The notes under the pieces are model-generated. The model saw only the letters and a list, made by a program, of their open reading frames with translations, had not been told where the DNA came from and did no database searches. From Methanovulcanius yangii (GTDB lineage Archaea; Halobacteriota; Methanomicrobia; Methanomicrobiales; Methanomicrobiaceae): a stretch of 64,000 bases of DNA. The first letter of the stretch is position 1, and each line of letters begins with the position of its first letter. Where the stretch lies: the NCBI RefSeq assembly GCF_018687785.1, contig NZ_LTBL01000001.1, forward strand, positions 1,727,780-1,791,779, written 5' to 3'. The position numbers were made by a program, and so were the translations under genes. Shown one piece after another: positions 25,947-35,507 of the stretch.

Positions 25947-27056
25947 TCAGCCACGGCGGTTGCCGCGTCCCAGAAGGAGAACGGCGCCACCGAGCCCCGC
26001 GGCTGCCATCCATGCCGGGAAGGGTGTCTCCGTCGGGCAGGGGGTGGTCGCCGGAATGGGGGTTCCCACCGGGGTCTTTGTCGGGAGCGTCTCCGTCGGG
26101 GTGGGCGGGGCCGCATCGACGGTAATGTAGCCCTCCTTCTCGACCATGGCGAGGTACGCATCAGCCGTCCAGACACTCATCCTGACGGTATAGGTGCCGG
26201 GAGTGGTGTAGGTGTGTGCCGGGTGTTCCTCGCCCGCACCGTTTCCTACACTGCCGTTTCCGTCCCCGAAGTCCCACGCCCAGCGGTCCGCACCGGGGGC
26301 GGACGAGGTGAACTGTACCGTCAGGGGTGCCGTTCCGTTGAGCGGTTCTGCGACAAAATCGGGCGGAATCTCGAGGGGGGTGACGGGGGTAATTCCCCCG
26401 ACGACGATGAAGTCCTTCTTGACAACTGCATCTTCACGCCCGCCGGTCCCCTTAATGGTGAGGGAGACGGTGTAGAGGCCGGGGAAGGTGTAGGTATGGA
26501 CCGGGTTGGAGATGTCGGTGCGTTCTTCGGGCAAAAGATAGGTGTCGCCGAAGTCCCACACCCACTCGTTCGCCCAGCCGTTCCTCACATCGGCGGCGTT
26601 CGTTCCCTGGAAATATACGGTCAGGGGGGCCGGGCCGGACTTCGGCGTCGCGGAAAAGTCCGCCCGGTTCACCGCTCCCGGTTCGGTGGAGGACGGGGTG
26701 ATGCCCCCGCCGCTGACGACGATATAGGCCTCCTTCTTCTCCGTTCCCAGATAGGCGTTGCCGGCGTAGGCGGTCAGGGTGACCGTGTAGACGCCCGGTT
26801 CGAGGTAGGTATGGACAGGGACCTCCTTCTCCGGAGTCGACCCTTTGACGCCGGTCCCGTCCCCGAACGTCCAGTCCCAGGTGTCCGCGCCGGGGGCGAA
26901 GGCCGAGAAGGTGACCTGCAGGGGCGGCGGGCCGGTGACCGGGATGGCGGCAAAGTCAACTGGTGCGTCCTCGCCCGCGGCAAGGGCCGGCAGGATGCAG
27001 AGGCAGGCACAGAGCAGTCCTGCAAAACAGCACAGGATGGTAATTCGTCGAATCAT
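25947..27056 (-). CDS. Exported protein with three PKD domains
   Basis: A 369-residue protein with a signal peptide (1-26). Three PKD domains (about 32-115, 130-225 and 233-325) are marked by WDWTFGDG, WVWDFGD and WAWDFGDGNG, each closing with a HTY...PG.YTV strand. A Thr/Pro linker leads to a C-terminal tail, TETPFPAWMAAAGLGG, ending in basic residues. PKD domains are beta-sandwich spacers common in methanogen surface layers. The function is probably structural or adhesive. It is the last of three exported proteins encoded on this strand. Confidence 0.85.
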   Translation of the reverse strand: MIRRITILCCFAGLLCACLCILPALAAGEDAPVDFAAIPVTGPPPLQVTFSAFAPGADTWDWTFGDGTGVKGSTPEKEVPVHTYLEPGVYTVTLTAYAGNAYLGTEKKEAYIVVSGGGITPSSTEPGAVNRADFSATPKSGPAPLTVYFQGTNAADVRNGWANEWVWDFGDTYLLPEERTDISNPVHTYTFPGLYTVSLTIKGTGGREDAVVKKDFIVVGGITPVTPLEIPPDFVAEPLNGTAPLTVQFTSSAPGADRWAWDFGDGNGSVGNGAGEEHPAHTYTTPGTYTVRMSVWTADAYLAMVEKEGYITVDAAPPTPTETLPTKTPVGTPIPATTPCPTETPFPAWMAAAGLGGAVLLLGRGNRRG

Positions 27057-27206
27057 CGTATTTCACTCCTCAATGGTGCTTCGTTCTACCTGCGGGGTTA
27101 TGTAGCTTTTCTTCAGGAGAAGGAATTGCGATTCAGGGAAGGAAGAACGGTGGGATGCGGTGGGATAAAAACAGGGGGGGGGAGGCCCCTGCCCGGGAAA
27201 ACAGAA

Positions 27207-29231
27207 TTATTTCTTCTGGCTGTTCATCAGGAAGAATGCACCCGCTCCTATGATCACCACGATCATGATGCCCCAGACCCACGGGAAGCCGCCGGTGGTG
27301 TTCTGTTGGGCAGCCTGTTCAATCGGCCCGACGGGTACGGGCCCGTTGTCCGTCGGTTCGATCGTCGGGGTGACCTCCGGAACGGTGGTCGGTTCCGGTG
27401 TCGCCGTTACGGACGGCTCAGGCGTGGGTGTCTCCGTCGGTTCGGCGGCGGTTGCATTATCTTCGCCGACGGTTGGCGTCGGTTCGGGAGTCGGCGTCGG
27501 CGTCTTCGTCAGGTCGGGTGAATCGTCGTCGTCATTGACGATGACCACGGGGGCGGGGGTCGGCGTCGCGGCCGTCACGGTGATGGTGGGGCAGTCGTCC
27601 ACGACGACGGCGTACACCGGCATTATTGTCCCGGCCATGACCTGTGCACTGATAGGGGTGAGGTTGCCGATATCATCTTCGCTGAGGTCGTAATCTTCCA
27701 TCTCTGTTGTGTCGATGCCGAAGACGGTCAGTGCGGTCGCATAACTCCCGGCCCCCGTGTAGGTGTGGGCGGCGGTGTACGGGTCGTCCACATTCCAGAG
27801 CATGCGGCCATAGGTGCCGTCACCGAAGGTGAAGAAGCCCAGCAGGTACTCGTCACCACTCCGGACGGCGCCGTTCTCTCTGTTCTGGGTCAGATTGAAG
27901 GTCACTGCGAGGGGGGTCTCTCCGGTCGTGGGGTCGGCGGCGAGGGTGAAGGCGGGGGAGGAGTCCGGCATTGCATACGCGATGAGGGATCCCTCTCCGG
28001 CCGATGCCTCATAGGCGATGACCGGAACATCGGTCTCTCCGTCGGACTGGACGGCAAGGGAACAGCGGGAGATGGTGGTATAGGTGGCAACGGTCTCCGA
28101 TGTCCAGTCCGTTTCAGGGTTGTATGTGGCGTACATCAGCTCGTCAGCGCCCTCGGCGGGACTGAGGGGGAAGGCCGCCCGGACCATTCCGTCACTGCCG
28201 ACGGCAATGGAGAGATCCGGGGCAAGCCCCGTGTAGAAGGTAACCGGTTCCAGATCCATCTGGAAATAGCGATATGAAAGGAGGCTGTCCGAACGTCCGT
28301 AGAGAACCCGGTAGGTGCCCGGATTGAGCCTGTTGGTGAAGAGGAAATGGGCAAGGCCGTCATCGGTCGCGGCAATGGCGACGCTGCCGAAGGAATATCC
28401 CTCCCAGTTATGAACCGCATCTGCGCTGGTCCATACCGTGCCACCGTTGGTGGAGTAGGCGTAGACCAGCCCCTCCCCTCCGCCGGAGGTGCAGTATGAA
28501 TACAGGACGTGCAGGCGCCCGTCATCGCCGCGGGAGAAGGCACAGACACCGGGGTAGTCCACCTGTGCTATCACCGTCTCATCACCGAAGGCGGGGGTGG
28601 CGCCGCCCGTTGGCGTTCCCTCGCGGTAGACGATGGAGTATCTCTCGTCGCCGGGGTTGCCCCTGAAGTAGACGATGCCGACCTTGTCGGACTCACCGTC
28701 CCGCCATGCGGCGGAGGCAAGGGACTGCTCCCAGAAGTTGATGTCCATCTCCTCCATCACCACGGCGGAGAGGTTGTAGGCACCTGCCCCGCCCTCTGCA
28801 TCGGAGAAGAAGACCTGGCCGACATTCACCTCGGGGGTGTAGTTGTTGAAGGTACCGATGACATACGGGGTGGCCTGCGGGGAGTTGAGAAGCGTCTCGG
28901 TGATCGTCAGGGCGTAGTGGGCGTAGCCGCCATCCACTCCCATATTCTCCCAGGACGAGGGAACATGGAAGATCTCGTTCGTCTCCTCGGTGCCGTCGGC
29001 ATTGCGGTAGACATAGAAGGCGACATTTCCGCCGGTTTCCGTCGAATAGACGATGGAGACGTACTCCCCGTCTGTGTTCAGATACGATACCGCACGCTCG
29101 GTGCCGAGGTGGAATGAGGGTCCCGCTCCCACATCGGTGATGCTCCAGTCGTATGCCGCCGCCGGCAGTACGAGGAGGGCACCGATGAAGAGCAGCACCG
29201 CTGCTCTGAAGAAAATTCCTGAATGATTCAT
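27207..29231 (-). CDS. Large exported protein, beta-propeller-like with PKD-like region
   Basis: A 674-residue protein. A signal peptide (about 1-26, ending LVLPAAAYDW) is followed by about 430 residues of propeller-like repeats (segments such as VSIVYSTETGGNVAF, VHVLYSYCTSGG-like and VAIAATDDGLAHFLF). A PKD-like domain follows (about 445-560, with LGFFTFGDGTYG), then an acidic Thr/Pro/Glu linker with TPTPTPEP repeats and a membrane segment before QKK. The tail lacks the Ser-Pro motif of its neighbours. I used the ATG at 29231 because the signal peptide begins there; an upstream in-frame ATG adds 22 non-hydrophobic residues. A minus-strand TATA-like element lies at 29302-29315. Confidence 0.75.
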   Translation of the reverse strand: MNHSGIFFRAAVLLFIGALLVLPAAAYDWSITDVGAGPSFHLGTERAVSYLNTDGEYVSIVYSTETGGNVAFYVYRNADGTEETNEIFHVPSSWENMGVDGGYAHYALTITETLLNSPQATPYVIGTFNNYTPEVNVGQVFFSDAEGGAGAYNLSAVVMEEMDINFWEQSLASAAWRDGESDKVGIVYFRGNPGDERYSIVYREGTPTGGATPAFGDETVIAQVDYPGVCAFSRGDDGRLHVLYSYCTSGGGEGLVYAYSTNGGTVWTSADAVHNWEGYSFGSVAIAATDDGLAHFLFTNRLNPGTYRVLYGRSDSLLSYRYFQMDLEPVTFYTGLAPDLSIAVGSDGMVRAAFPLSPAEGADELMYATYNPETDWTSETVATYTTISRCSLAVQSDGETDVPVIAYEASAGEGSLIAYAMPDSSPAFTLAADPTTGETPLAVTFNLTQNRENGAVRSGDEYLLGFFTFGDGTYGRMLWNVDDPYTAAHTYTGAGSYATALTVFGIDTTEMEDYDLSEDDIGNLTPISAQVMAGTIMPVYAVVVDDCPTITVTAATPTPAPVVIVNDDDDSPDLTKTPTPTPEPTPTVGEDNATAAEPTETPTPEPSVTATPEPTTVPEVTPTIEPTDNGPVPVGPIEQAAQQNTTGGFPWVWGIMIVVIIGAGAFFLMNSQKK

Positions 29232-29246
29232 AAAAAACACATACCT

Positions 29247-29261
29247 ACGGAAAATTTCCGT
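29247..29261. repeat. 15-base palindrome in the leader of the 27207-29231 gene
   Basis: ACGGAAA-A-TTTCCGT is a perfect 7+7 inverted repeat, 16 bases before the start codon and downstream of the likely transcription start. It may be an operator or part of the leader. Confidence 0.35.
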
Positions 29262-29530
29262 TCTATTCACGTATGAAGGAAATTTGTATGTAAACATAGG
29301 TTTATATAATTTATCGATTCCTCCTTCGAGGAATGCGAATAATACGCCGAATTCTCCCTCAAAAACATTTTTTGGCGATAGTAATCGGCATCGCCGGACG
29401 GTGAACCTGAGCAGCGAGCGGAATTACCCGGCCCTGAAGATCTGCATTCCCCCTGAAGATGGGGAGGCAGACATGGATCGATCCCTGTGTTCCTTGCTCT
29501 GTTCAGCCGAAAAAAGAAGAAGAATGTCGG

Positions 29531-31696
29531 TTATTTTCGCCGCCATGCCGCCCATACACCACAGGCCGCAAGACCGCCAATGAGTGTGGCAAGGGGTGCG
29601 GGGGATTGGGTGGGGGTCGTCTCCGGGACGGGGACCGTCACCGAGGGGATGGGGGTTGCCGTCGGTTCGGTGGGCGTTACCTCCGGAGTGGCTGTGACAT
29701 TGGCGTCTTTCCCGGTGGGGGTCGCTTCCGGTTCGACCGTCTGTTCATCGTTGCCTGAGACATTCTCTTCGATCACCTGTTCGAGCTCGGGCAGGTCGCG
29801 GATGGTGGCCTTCTCGTCAAAGATGATCGCAAAGTAAGAAAAACCCGGCGTATAGGCGCGGTAGTAGACATAGGCCCCCTCCTTCTTCTCGAGTATCGTC
29901 GGAAGGAGTTCCCACCCGTCCTCCGTCAGGTGCACGAGGGCGACATCCTCCGTGGTGTAGCCGGAGGAGAGAATCACCTGTTCGGGAATTCTGAATCTGA
30001 TGTATGCGCCGAGCACGTCTGTCTTCGTGATGCCGGCAAGGCTCATCTCCAGATAGCGCCAGACCTGTCCGGAGGGCACCGTGTCATCGGGTGGCCCGTT
30101 CAGGCTGAGCACCGAAGCGACCGTGTCCTCCGGGACGACATATCCGAGGATTTCGATTGCCTTCACCGGTTCGCTCGTGAAGTTGAAGGTGGCCCATGTC
30201 ATATTACCGGGTCCGCCCTCTGTGGAGGAAGCCCGCTGGCTCTCCGGTTCGGGAAGAGTGGAATCGTCGCCCATGGGAGGAGCGGTGACCGTTATGGTCT
30301 GCTCCCTGATGACGCTGGCCGTTTCGGAGGTCGCGCTCATCGTGATCGTATAGCTTCCGGGGCCGTCATAGACCGTGGTGTCGGTCATCCCGGTGCCGGT
30401 GTCACCGTTGCCGAAGTCCCACGCGACCGAGGACGGGGTGACGAGAGGGGAGGTCGCCGTCACGGTGACGGTGAGGGGGGCCTCTCCCGAGGAGGGTTCG
30501 GCGGTGAAGGTGGGGTTGAAGACGGGGCGGAGTACATACAGGAGTGAATTGCTTTCGTTATTGAAGAAACACGAACCGATAACCGGTTTTTCGCCGTCAT
30601 ACGAAATGCCAGGATATGCGAAGTAGTAGTTGTAGGGAGGAGTATCGGCGGGAGCAGCCAGCGCCGACGTTTCAAGTGTTCCGCTGCTGCCGGTCACATA
30701 CCGCAGCGTGTTGAGTCCGCCTTCAATCATCGAGTAGGCACCGTGGACGGTGGTCCCGTCCATTGCGAGATCCACCCCGCGGAATTGCGTGGCAATCGTT
30801 GATCCGTCGATTGCCGGGCCGGTGCTCCATCCTCCTGCATCCTGCTCTGCAAGGTACAATTTCTCGCCGTCGAGGTCGGAGAGCTGGGCCACAAAGAGCA
30901 GCCGCCCGTATCCGGCACTATCGACGGCGATGGCATGCTGGGTGATGGGGATGGGTGTGGAGAATATGTCTGTCGCCCCGGCAACGTCCCACCCTCCGGA
31001 GGGATCATATGCAATGACCCTGAGCGAGGTGGTGGCTGTATCGAAGTAACTGACGAGAAGGCCGCCACCCGGTGTTGCCGCCACTGATGGGACGGGTCCG
31101 GCATTGGGTGCAATCGGGTCGTTTTCCCACGCGGGTTCATTGTACCAGGCGTGGGTGAGAACTCCTGTGACCGGATTTTTGTAGATGATATGGACATTTT
31201 CAGAACTGTCGAGTGCGATTGCCGTCCAGCTGTCATCTCCGGTTGTGGCTAAGAAGGATGGTACGATGATACTTTGATGCCACGTTACACCGTCGTCGCT
31301 ATAGGAGAGCCAGAGTTGACTCATAACGAGGGAGCTATCGGTATAGAGGTAGCTCATATACTGCGTCCCGCCGGTGGAAACGGCGCCTGCGGGGCCGACC
31401 ACATGCTCTTCTCCCAAGAGTGACGGTCCACTCGGCCCATTCACTATTGAGAAATCTCCGGATAGCAGTTCATTCACGTAATTTAAATGCCAGACTACTC
31501 CATCTGAAAACGCAATCCCCATATGTGCACGTCCGCCGTTGTCGAAGGAGACAGCAGAATAATCCACCGTATCGCCGAGATCCTTCACTCCGGCAGTCCA
31601 GTTCGCATCCACATCCACACTCGGCATCGGCGCCGGCGTCGGCATCACCAGCACGCAGGCCAGCAGGATCCCCATCAGTATTTTCCATGTCTTCAT
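29531..31696 (-). CDS. Large exported protein with PKD and PGF-pre-PGF-like domains
   Basis: A 721-residue protein. After a signal peptide (1-25) come about 370 residues of propeller-like repeats (AVSFDNGGRAHMGIAFSDG, IALDSSENVHIIYKN, VSYFDTATTSLRV). A PKD domain (about 390-475, VAWDFGNGDTG) and a region of about 160 residues matching the PGF-pre-PGF domain style (IRFRIPEQ..., ending YFAIIFDE) follow. A Thr/Pro linker leads to TQSPAPLATLIGG and a basic end. The architecture resembles its downstream neighbour, suggesting duplication. Probably anchored at the S-layer; its ligand is unknown. Confidence 0.8.
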   Translation of the reverse strand: MKTWKILMGILLACVLVMPTPAPMPSVDVDANWTAGVKDLGDTVDYSAVSFDNGGRAHMGIAFSDGVVWHLNYVNELLSGDFSIVNGPSGPSLLGEEHVVGPAGAVSTGGTQYMSYLYTDSSLVMSQLWLSYSDDGVTWHQSIIVPSFLATTGDDSWTAIALDSSENVHIIYKNPVTGVLTHAWYNEPAWENDPIAPNAGPVPSVAATPGGGLLVSYFDTATTSLRVIAYDPSGGWDVAGATDIFSTPIPITQHAIAVDSAGYGRLLFVAQLSDLDGEKLYLAEQDAGGWSTGPAIDGSTIATQFRGVDLAMDGTTVHGAYSMIEGGLNTLRYVTGSSGTLETSALAAPADTPPYNYYFAYPGISYDGEKPVIGSCFFNNESNSLLYVLRPVFNPTFTAEPSSGEAPLTVTVTATSPLVTPSSVAWDFGNGDTGTGMTDTTVYDGPGSYTITMSATSETASVIREQTITVTAPPMGDDSTLPEPESQRASSTEGGPGNMTWATFNFTSEPVKAIEILGYVVPEDTVASVLSLNGPPDDTVPSGQVWRYLEMSLAGITKTDVLGAYIRFRIPEQVILSSGYTTEDVALVHLTEDGWELLPTILEKKEGAYVYYRAYTPGFSYFAIIFDEKATIRDLPELEQVIEENVSGNDEQTVEPEATPTGKDANVTATPEVTPTEPTATPIPSVTVPVPETTPTQSPAPLATLIGGLAACGVWAAWRRK

Positions 31697-31837
31697 CTTT
31701 TTCCCCCGATATACCCTCAGGTAGTTAGTAATAGGAGATTTTTGCCATTCCTTAAATCTTTTGCGAAAAAAAGGGAAAAATAAAAATATTCAGCAGTCCC
31801 TGCCGCAAATGTCGTCCGGAGCCTTCCTTTTTTTCCC

Positions 31838-32329
31838 TTAGAGATAGCACTCCTGAATCGCGACGACTTCCGCCGAGTCGCGGGCGGCGGCATACTCCCG
31901 CAATGGTTCGGCGTTCACCTCAAGAAACCGCATGCCCCAGCCGAAGCGGGCGAGGATCTCCGTCGCCTGCTCTTCCTCTCCCAGAATCCAGAGGGTGGCG
32001 GCGAGCGCCTCGACCGAGTTGAGCATGCAGGGGCGCCCGAAATGGCCCGGATTGGCGGCAACGAGGAAGGGGAGTGCACGGCGAAGCGGCCAGGTCCGCA
32101 CCACGATGTCGTCGAGCACCTCCCATGAACAGTCCAAAACCGTGATCGACGGCACCCCCTTATCGGCGGGGGAGAGTGCCTGCTTCGCATTTGGGTCGAG
32201 AATGAGGCTGGATTTCGGGATTTTTTTCAGCGAATCGACCACCCTGACATACCCGAGGCGGCCGAGTTTCTTCACCGAGCATTTCTTCGGGTCGCAGGAG
32301 TTGTCGCGGTAGGCAAGGAGAGGTATCAT
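31838..32329 (-). CDS. tsr3: Tsr3-type rRNA aminocarboxypropyltransferase (DUF367)
   Basis: A 163-residue protein with the DUF367/Tsr3 pattern: RDNSCDPKKCSVKKLGRLG at the N-terminus, then LDPNAKQALSPAD, VLDCSWE, LPFLVAANPGHFGRPCMLNSVEALAATLWILG. Tsr3 transfers the 3-amino-3-carboxypropyl group from S-adenosylmethionine to a conserved small-subunit rRNA pseudouridine in eukaryotes and archaea. I chose the ATG at 32329, where family homology begins, over one at 32365. It is divergent from the TudS-like fusion gene, with only 35 bases between the starts. Confidence 0.9.
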   Translation of the reverse strand: MIPLLAYRDNSCDPKKCSVKKLGRLGYVRVVDSLKKIPKSSLILDPNAKQALSPADKGVPSITVLDCSWEVLDDIVVRTWPLRRALPFLVAANPGHFGRPCMLNSVEALAATLWILGEEEQATEILARFGWGMRFLEVNAEPLREYAAARDSAEVVAIQECYL

Positions 32330-32364
32330 GAATCTTACATGGGATGGGAACAATAGGGATATCA

Positions 32365-33198
32365 ATGTATGTCCTTGTAAGCCCCTGCATATGCGATCCC
32401 ACCCTCCGTGCGGATGGGATCACGCGTGATGATGATCTCAGGGCCTTTGCAGCGGCGCTCGACCGCTGCCGGGAATTCGGGGTGGAGGCAGTCTCCCTCC
32501 CCTGCACGGAGACGGCCTATCTCGGCACCCCCCGGGCCCCGGGGCCCTACCGCGGACGGCTGGACACCCCGGAATTCGAGGCAGTCTGCGATGAGGCGGA
32601 ACGGGAGGTCCGGAACCTGATTGCCCGGCGGGGACCGCCGGTCTGTATCGTGGGCGTCAATTCGTCCCCCACCTGCGGGGTCGACCGCTGGTACGAGACC
32701 GATGATATCCGCCGTGAAGGACGCGGAGCGTTTCTGACACGGTTCCCCGATATTCCTGCAATCGACGTCCTTGCATTTGCCCGGTACCGGGTCTATCTCG
32801 CCGCGCCGCTCTTCTCCGAAGCGGAACGGGACTTCAACCGCCGGCTGGCCGACATTCTCGAAGAGCACTGGTTCAGGGTGCACCTCCCGCAGGAGACCGG
32901 GGACAGCTCGCCGGAACGGATGGCTGACCACACCCGGGCGATCTATGATCAGAACCTCGCGGCCCTCGCCGAGGCGGACCTGGTCGTTGCGGTGATCGAC
33001 GGTGCGGACGCCGATTCGGGAACGGCATGGGAGATGGGCTACGCTTCGGCGATGGGCATCCCGGTCTTCGCCCTTCGTACGGACTTTCGGCATGCCGGCC
33101 GGCACGAGCGGGTCAACCTCATGCTCGAGGAGTCGTCGATCGTCTCGGGGGCCGTGCATCACCTGCCGCCTCTCATGAAAAGCCCGCTATCCCTCTGA
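32365..33198 (+). CDS. TudS-like desulfidase domain fused to nucleoside 2-deoxyribosyltransferase
   Basis: A 277-residue two-domain protein. Residues 1-140 resemble DUF523/TudS (CD3072 branch): SPCICDP (Cys8, Cys10), SLPCTET (Cys47) and NSSPTCGVD (Cys104) could hold a [4Fe-4S] cluster. Residues about 146-255 match nucleoside 2-deoxyribosyltransferase: YLAAPLFSEAERDFN, ADLVVAVIDG and DSGTAWEMGYASAMGIPV, the latter carrying the catalytic glutamate. TudS enzymes remove sulfur from thiouracil or 4-thio-UMP; deoxyribosyltransferases handle the glycosidic bond. A fusion suggests salvage of thiolated bases or nucleotides (inference). I chose the ATG at 32365 rather than 32344 because the domain begins there. 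Confidence 0.75.
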   Translation: MYVLVSPCICDPTLRADGITRDDDLRAFAAALDRCREFGVEAVSLPCTETAYLGTPRAPGPYRGRLDTPEFEAVCDEAEREVRNLIARRGPPVCIVGVNSSPTCGVDRWYETDDIRREGRGAFLTRFPDIPAIDVLAFARYRVYLAAPLFSEAERDFNRRLADILEEHWFRVHLPQETGDSSPERMADHTRAIYDQNLAALAEADLVVAVIDGADADSGTAWEMGYASAMGIPVFALRTDFRHAGRHERVNLMLEESSIVSGAVHHLPPLMKSPLSL

Positions 33199-33302
33199 TG
33201 ACGGGAATGCCAATTATTATCACGATTACTGAGATAATATTCATTTAATCAGGCGTCCGGGGAGCGGTGAATGTGCGCTTCCCCGGGGTTTCGGGGTGAG
33301 GC

Positions 33303-34685
33303 ATGCCAAAACGGAAGATACTGGTTGTAGAGGATGAGGCGATCATCGCGATGGAGCTCAAGGAAACCCTTGAGCATCTCGGATATTCGGTGCTGCGGAC
33401 CGTATTCCGGGGGGAGGATGCGGTCCTCCTCGCCGAGAAGACGCATCCGGATATCGTTCTGATGGATATTCACCTGAAAGGAGAGGTCGACGGGATCACC
33501 GCCGCCGAGGAGATCTCGACACGGTTCAACATTCCGGTCATCTTCATCACCGCCCATTCCGACAAGGAAACCCTCGCCCGCGCCATCCGCTCACGCCCGT
33601 ACGGCTACCTCATCAAACCGTTCAACGAACGCGACCTCTACTCCAATATCGAGATGGCCATCCACAAGCACCGGGTGCGCTCCAAACTGGAGGATGATGC
33701 CAATGATATGGTGGATTCCGCCCTCAATATCATCCCGGAGGCCGTGGTCATCGCCGACCCCAAAGGCCGCATCATACGCATGAACCTCGAGGCTGAGCGC
33801 CTGACCGGCTATCCCCTCGCAGAGGTGAAGGGGATGCAGGTCTTCACCGCCCTGGGCGTCACCATCCCCGGCAGGGACACCCTGATGGAGAAGCTCCTCG
33901 TCTCGACGGAACATGCGGGATCGATGGTCTCCTTCCCCTCGATGATCAATATACGCACCAAGAAGGGGGAGCGGTTCCCGATGATGCTCTCCACGGGCCT
34001 GATCCGCGAAGAGGGAAGCACCCGGATCATGGAGATCGCCTTTGTCATGGAGACGCCGCCGCACACCACGGTCCCCATCCGGGGGGTGACAAACGCCGGA
34101 GGGAGTACGGACGCCCTTATCCGGGCGATGCGACCGCCCTTTGTGAGCGTGACGGGGGATCTCTCCATCACATCATTCAACGACGCATTTGCACGCCTCT
34201 GCCGGTATTTCGGCCGTGACGCACCGGTGGAAGGCATCGGGCTGCACCGGGCGCTGCCGGAATTTTTCATCGGGGATGCCGGTATCATCGAGGAGATCAT
34301 CAATGATGCCAGAAGCTTTGCCACCGAAAAGGCCGTCAAGACGGCGACGGGAGCGGCGGTCTTTGCGCTTGAGTATATGCCGTATTCATCCTCAAACGGG
34401 GTACTGGACAGCGTCGCCATCCAGATACGGAACATCTCCGATGAGAAACTCGCCGTTCACCGTTATGAAAAAATCCTCCGCGATTTCAGGACCTCGGAAA
34501 AGATCATCGGTGAGGTCGGGGACCTCTGCGGCTCCCTCAAGGCAACCATTGCCCGCATGGGGCAGGTAAGCGAGGAGGAGGGGGGGATATCGCAGGATAT
34601 GCGGCGTGAATTTGCGTCGTCTAAAAACACCCTCGAGGAGATCGATATCCGTCTCATCGAACTTGAGGGATACCGCAAGCGGTAA
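33303..34685 (+). CDS. Response regulator with PAS domains
   Basis: A 460-residue cytoplasmic protein. Residues 1-120 are a receiver domain with the acidic pair in VEDEA, phospho-acceptor Asp in LMDIHL (about residue 52), Thr in FITAHS and Lys in LIKPF. A PAS domain follows (about 140-250), a second divergent PAS-like region (about 265-390) and a C-terminal helical region to residue 460. There is no DNA-binding or kinase domain, so the output is probably protein-protein. Such receiver-PAS proteins are abundant in Methanomicrobiales. Confidence 0.85.
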   Translation: MPKRKILVVEDEAIIAMELKETLEHLGYSVLRTVFRGEDAVLLAEKTHPDIVLMDIHLKGEVDGITAAEEISTRFNIPVIFITAHSDKETLARAIRSRPYGYLIKPFNERDLYSNIEMAIHKHRVRSKLEDDANDMVDSALNIIPEAVVIADPKGRIIRMNLEAERLTGYPLAEVKGMQVFTALGVTIPGRDTLMEKLLVSTEHAGSMVSFPSMINIRTKKGERFPMMLSTGLIREEGSTRIMEIAFVMETPPHTTVPIRGVTNAGGSTDALIRAMRPPFVSVTGDLSITSFNDAFARLCRYFGRDAPVEGIGLHRALPEFFIGDAGIIEEIINDARSFATEKAVKTATGAAVFALEYMPYSSSNGVLDSVAIQIRNISDEKLAVHRYEKILRDFRTSEKIIGEVGDLCGSLKATIARMGQVSEEEGGISQDMRREFASSKNTLEEIDIRLIELEGYRKR

Positions 34686-35507
34686 AACCGCAAGACCCCG
34701 TCCGTAGGTTACGCGTCCCTCGTCAACCCAATATTTTTCTTCGTGTGCGTCGACTGCACGCTTTTTTACAATCTGCGTGTCCCGGCACTTCCTGAAATGA
34801 TCCGGTGCCTGCGGTGACGAATCGTGGGGATGTCCCGGAAGCCATGCCTCCCTGCCGCAGAAGGGGGCGCCCGGAACAGGCATGGTTCCCCAAAGATACG
34901 TCCGGGAGATCACTTCGGCGGCTTGGGAACGGATGGCCGGACCCGGAGGAAATGCCCGGCGAAGATGGGATGGTGGAGATGCGAAATACCGTCTCCAGGG
35001 AATGTGGGCGGTGCATACTGATTGTGGTGCGAAGATTTGAAAGAAATGCGCAGTGTTCCGGTGTGAACATTGCAGAAGGAATGAAATGAGGTGATATGGA
35101 ATCACACTCATGGGGGATTGGTGCAGTTGTCGGGGGCGGTTCCTTGTGCTTGATTATGGTGGTACGTGTGTTGGTGTTGGTGTTCGTGTTGCGTGTTGTT
35201 GAGAGGTGTGGTGTGTAGGGTGCCCCCGACCATCCCTGATTCACTGGTTCAGGAGGTGGGTATGGAACCGACCATGGTGGGTGGCCGTTCCATGTCATTC
35301 CTGTTCGGTGTAGGTGATAGACCTCGCTGGAATGGAGTATGGGTATCGGTTCCCAGTCGCTTCGGACTGGTACTGATCATAGATATGAGCCATGTATATT
35401 TAATACTTTCTTCTAACGCCAAGCATTGAGTGTGGCGTTGTGACCTTGCGTTATGCGAAGCATCAACGAAATCTATAATAAACGACGTGTGCAATATCTG
35501 CTGAACT
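34686..35507. other. 822-base intergenic region with several inverted repeats
   Basis: No convincing gene is seen; the short frames lack start signals or family features. The part 35240-35445 holds inverted repeats: 35246-35250 with 35265-35269, ATGGAAC (35262-35268) with GTTCCAT (35287-35293), CCAGTC (35353-35358) with GACTGG (35365-35370) around a six-base loop, and AACGCCA (35415-35421) with TGGCGTT (35433-35439). The first two share bases and cannot form together. TATA-like elements stand at 35393-35406 and 35472-35482; the second is about 30 bases before the next gene's ATG. GC content is visibly lower than in the flanking genes. Confidence 0.5.

Noticed and set aside
25788-27521. Long plus-strand open frame of about 580 codons
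   Set aside because: Antisense to the PKD-domain gene, Gly/Arg-rich and lacking a start signal.
34805-35089. 94-codon plus-strand frame in the large intergenic gap
   Set aside because: No Shine-Dalgarno or TATA box at the right distance and no protein-like pattern.
35166-35429. 87-codon plus-strand frame starting with Cys/Trp repeats
   Set aside because: The start is a low-complexity GT-rich stretch, and the frame covers the predicted hairpins and a TATA box.
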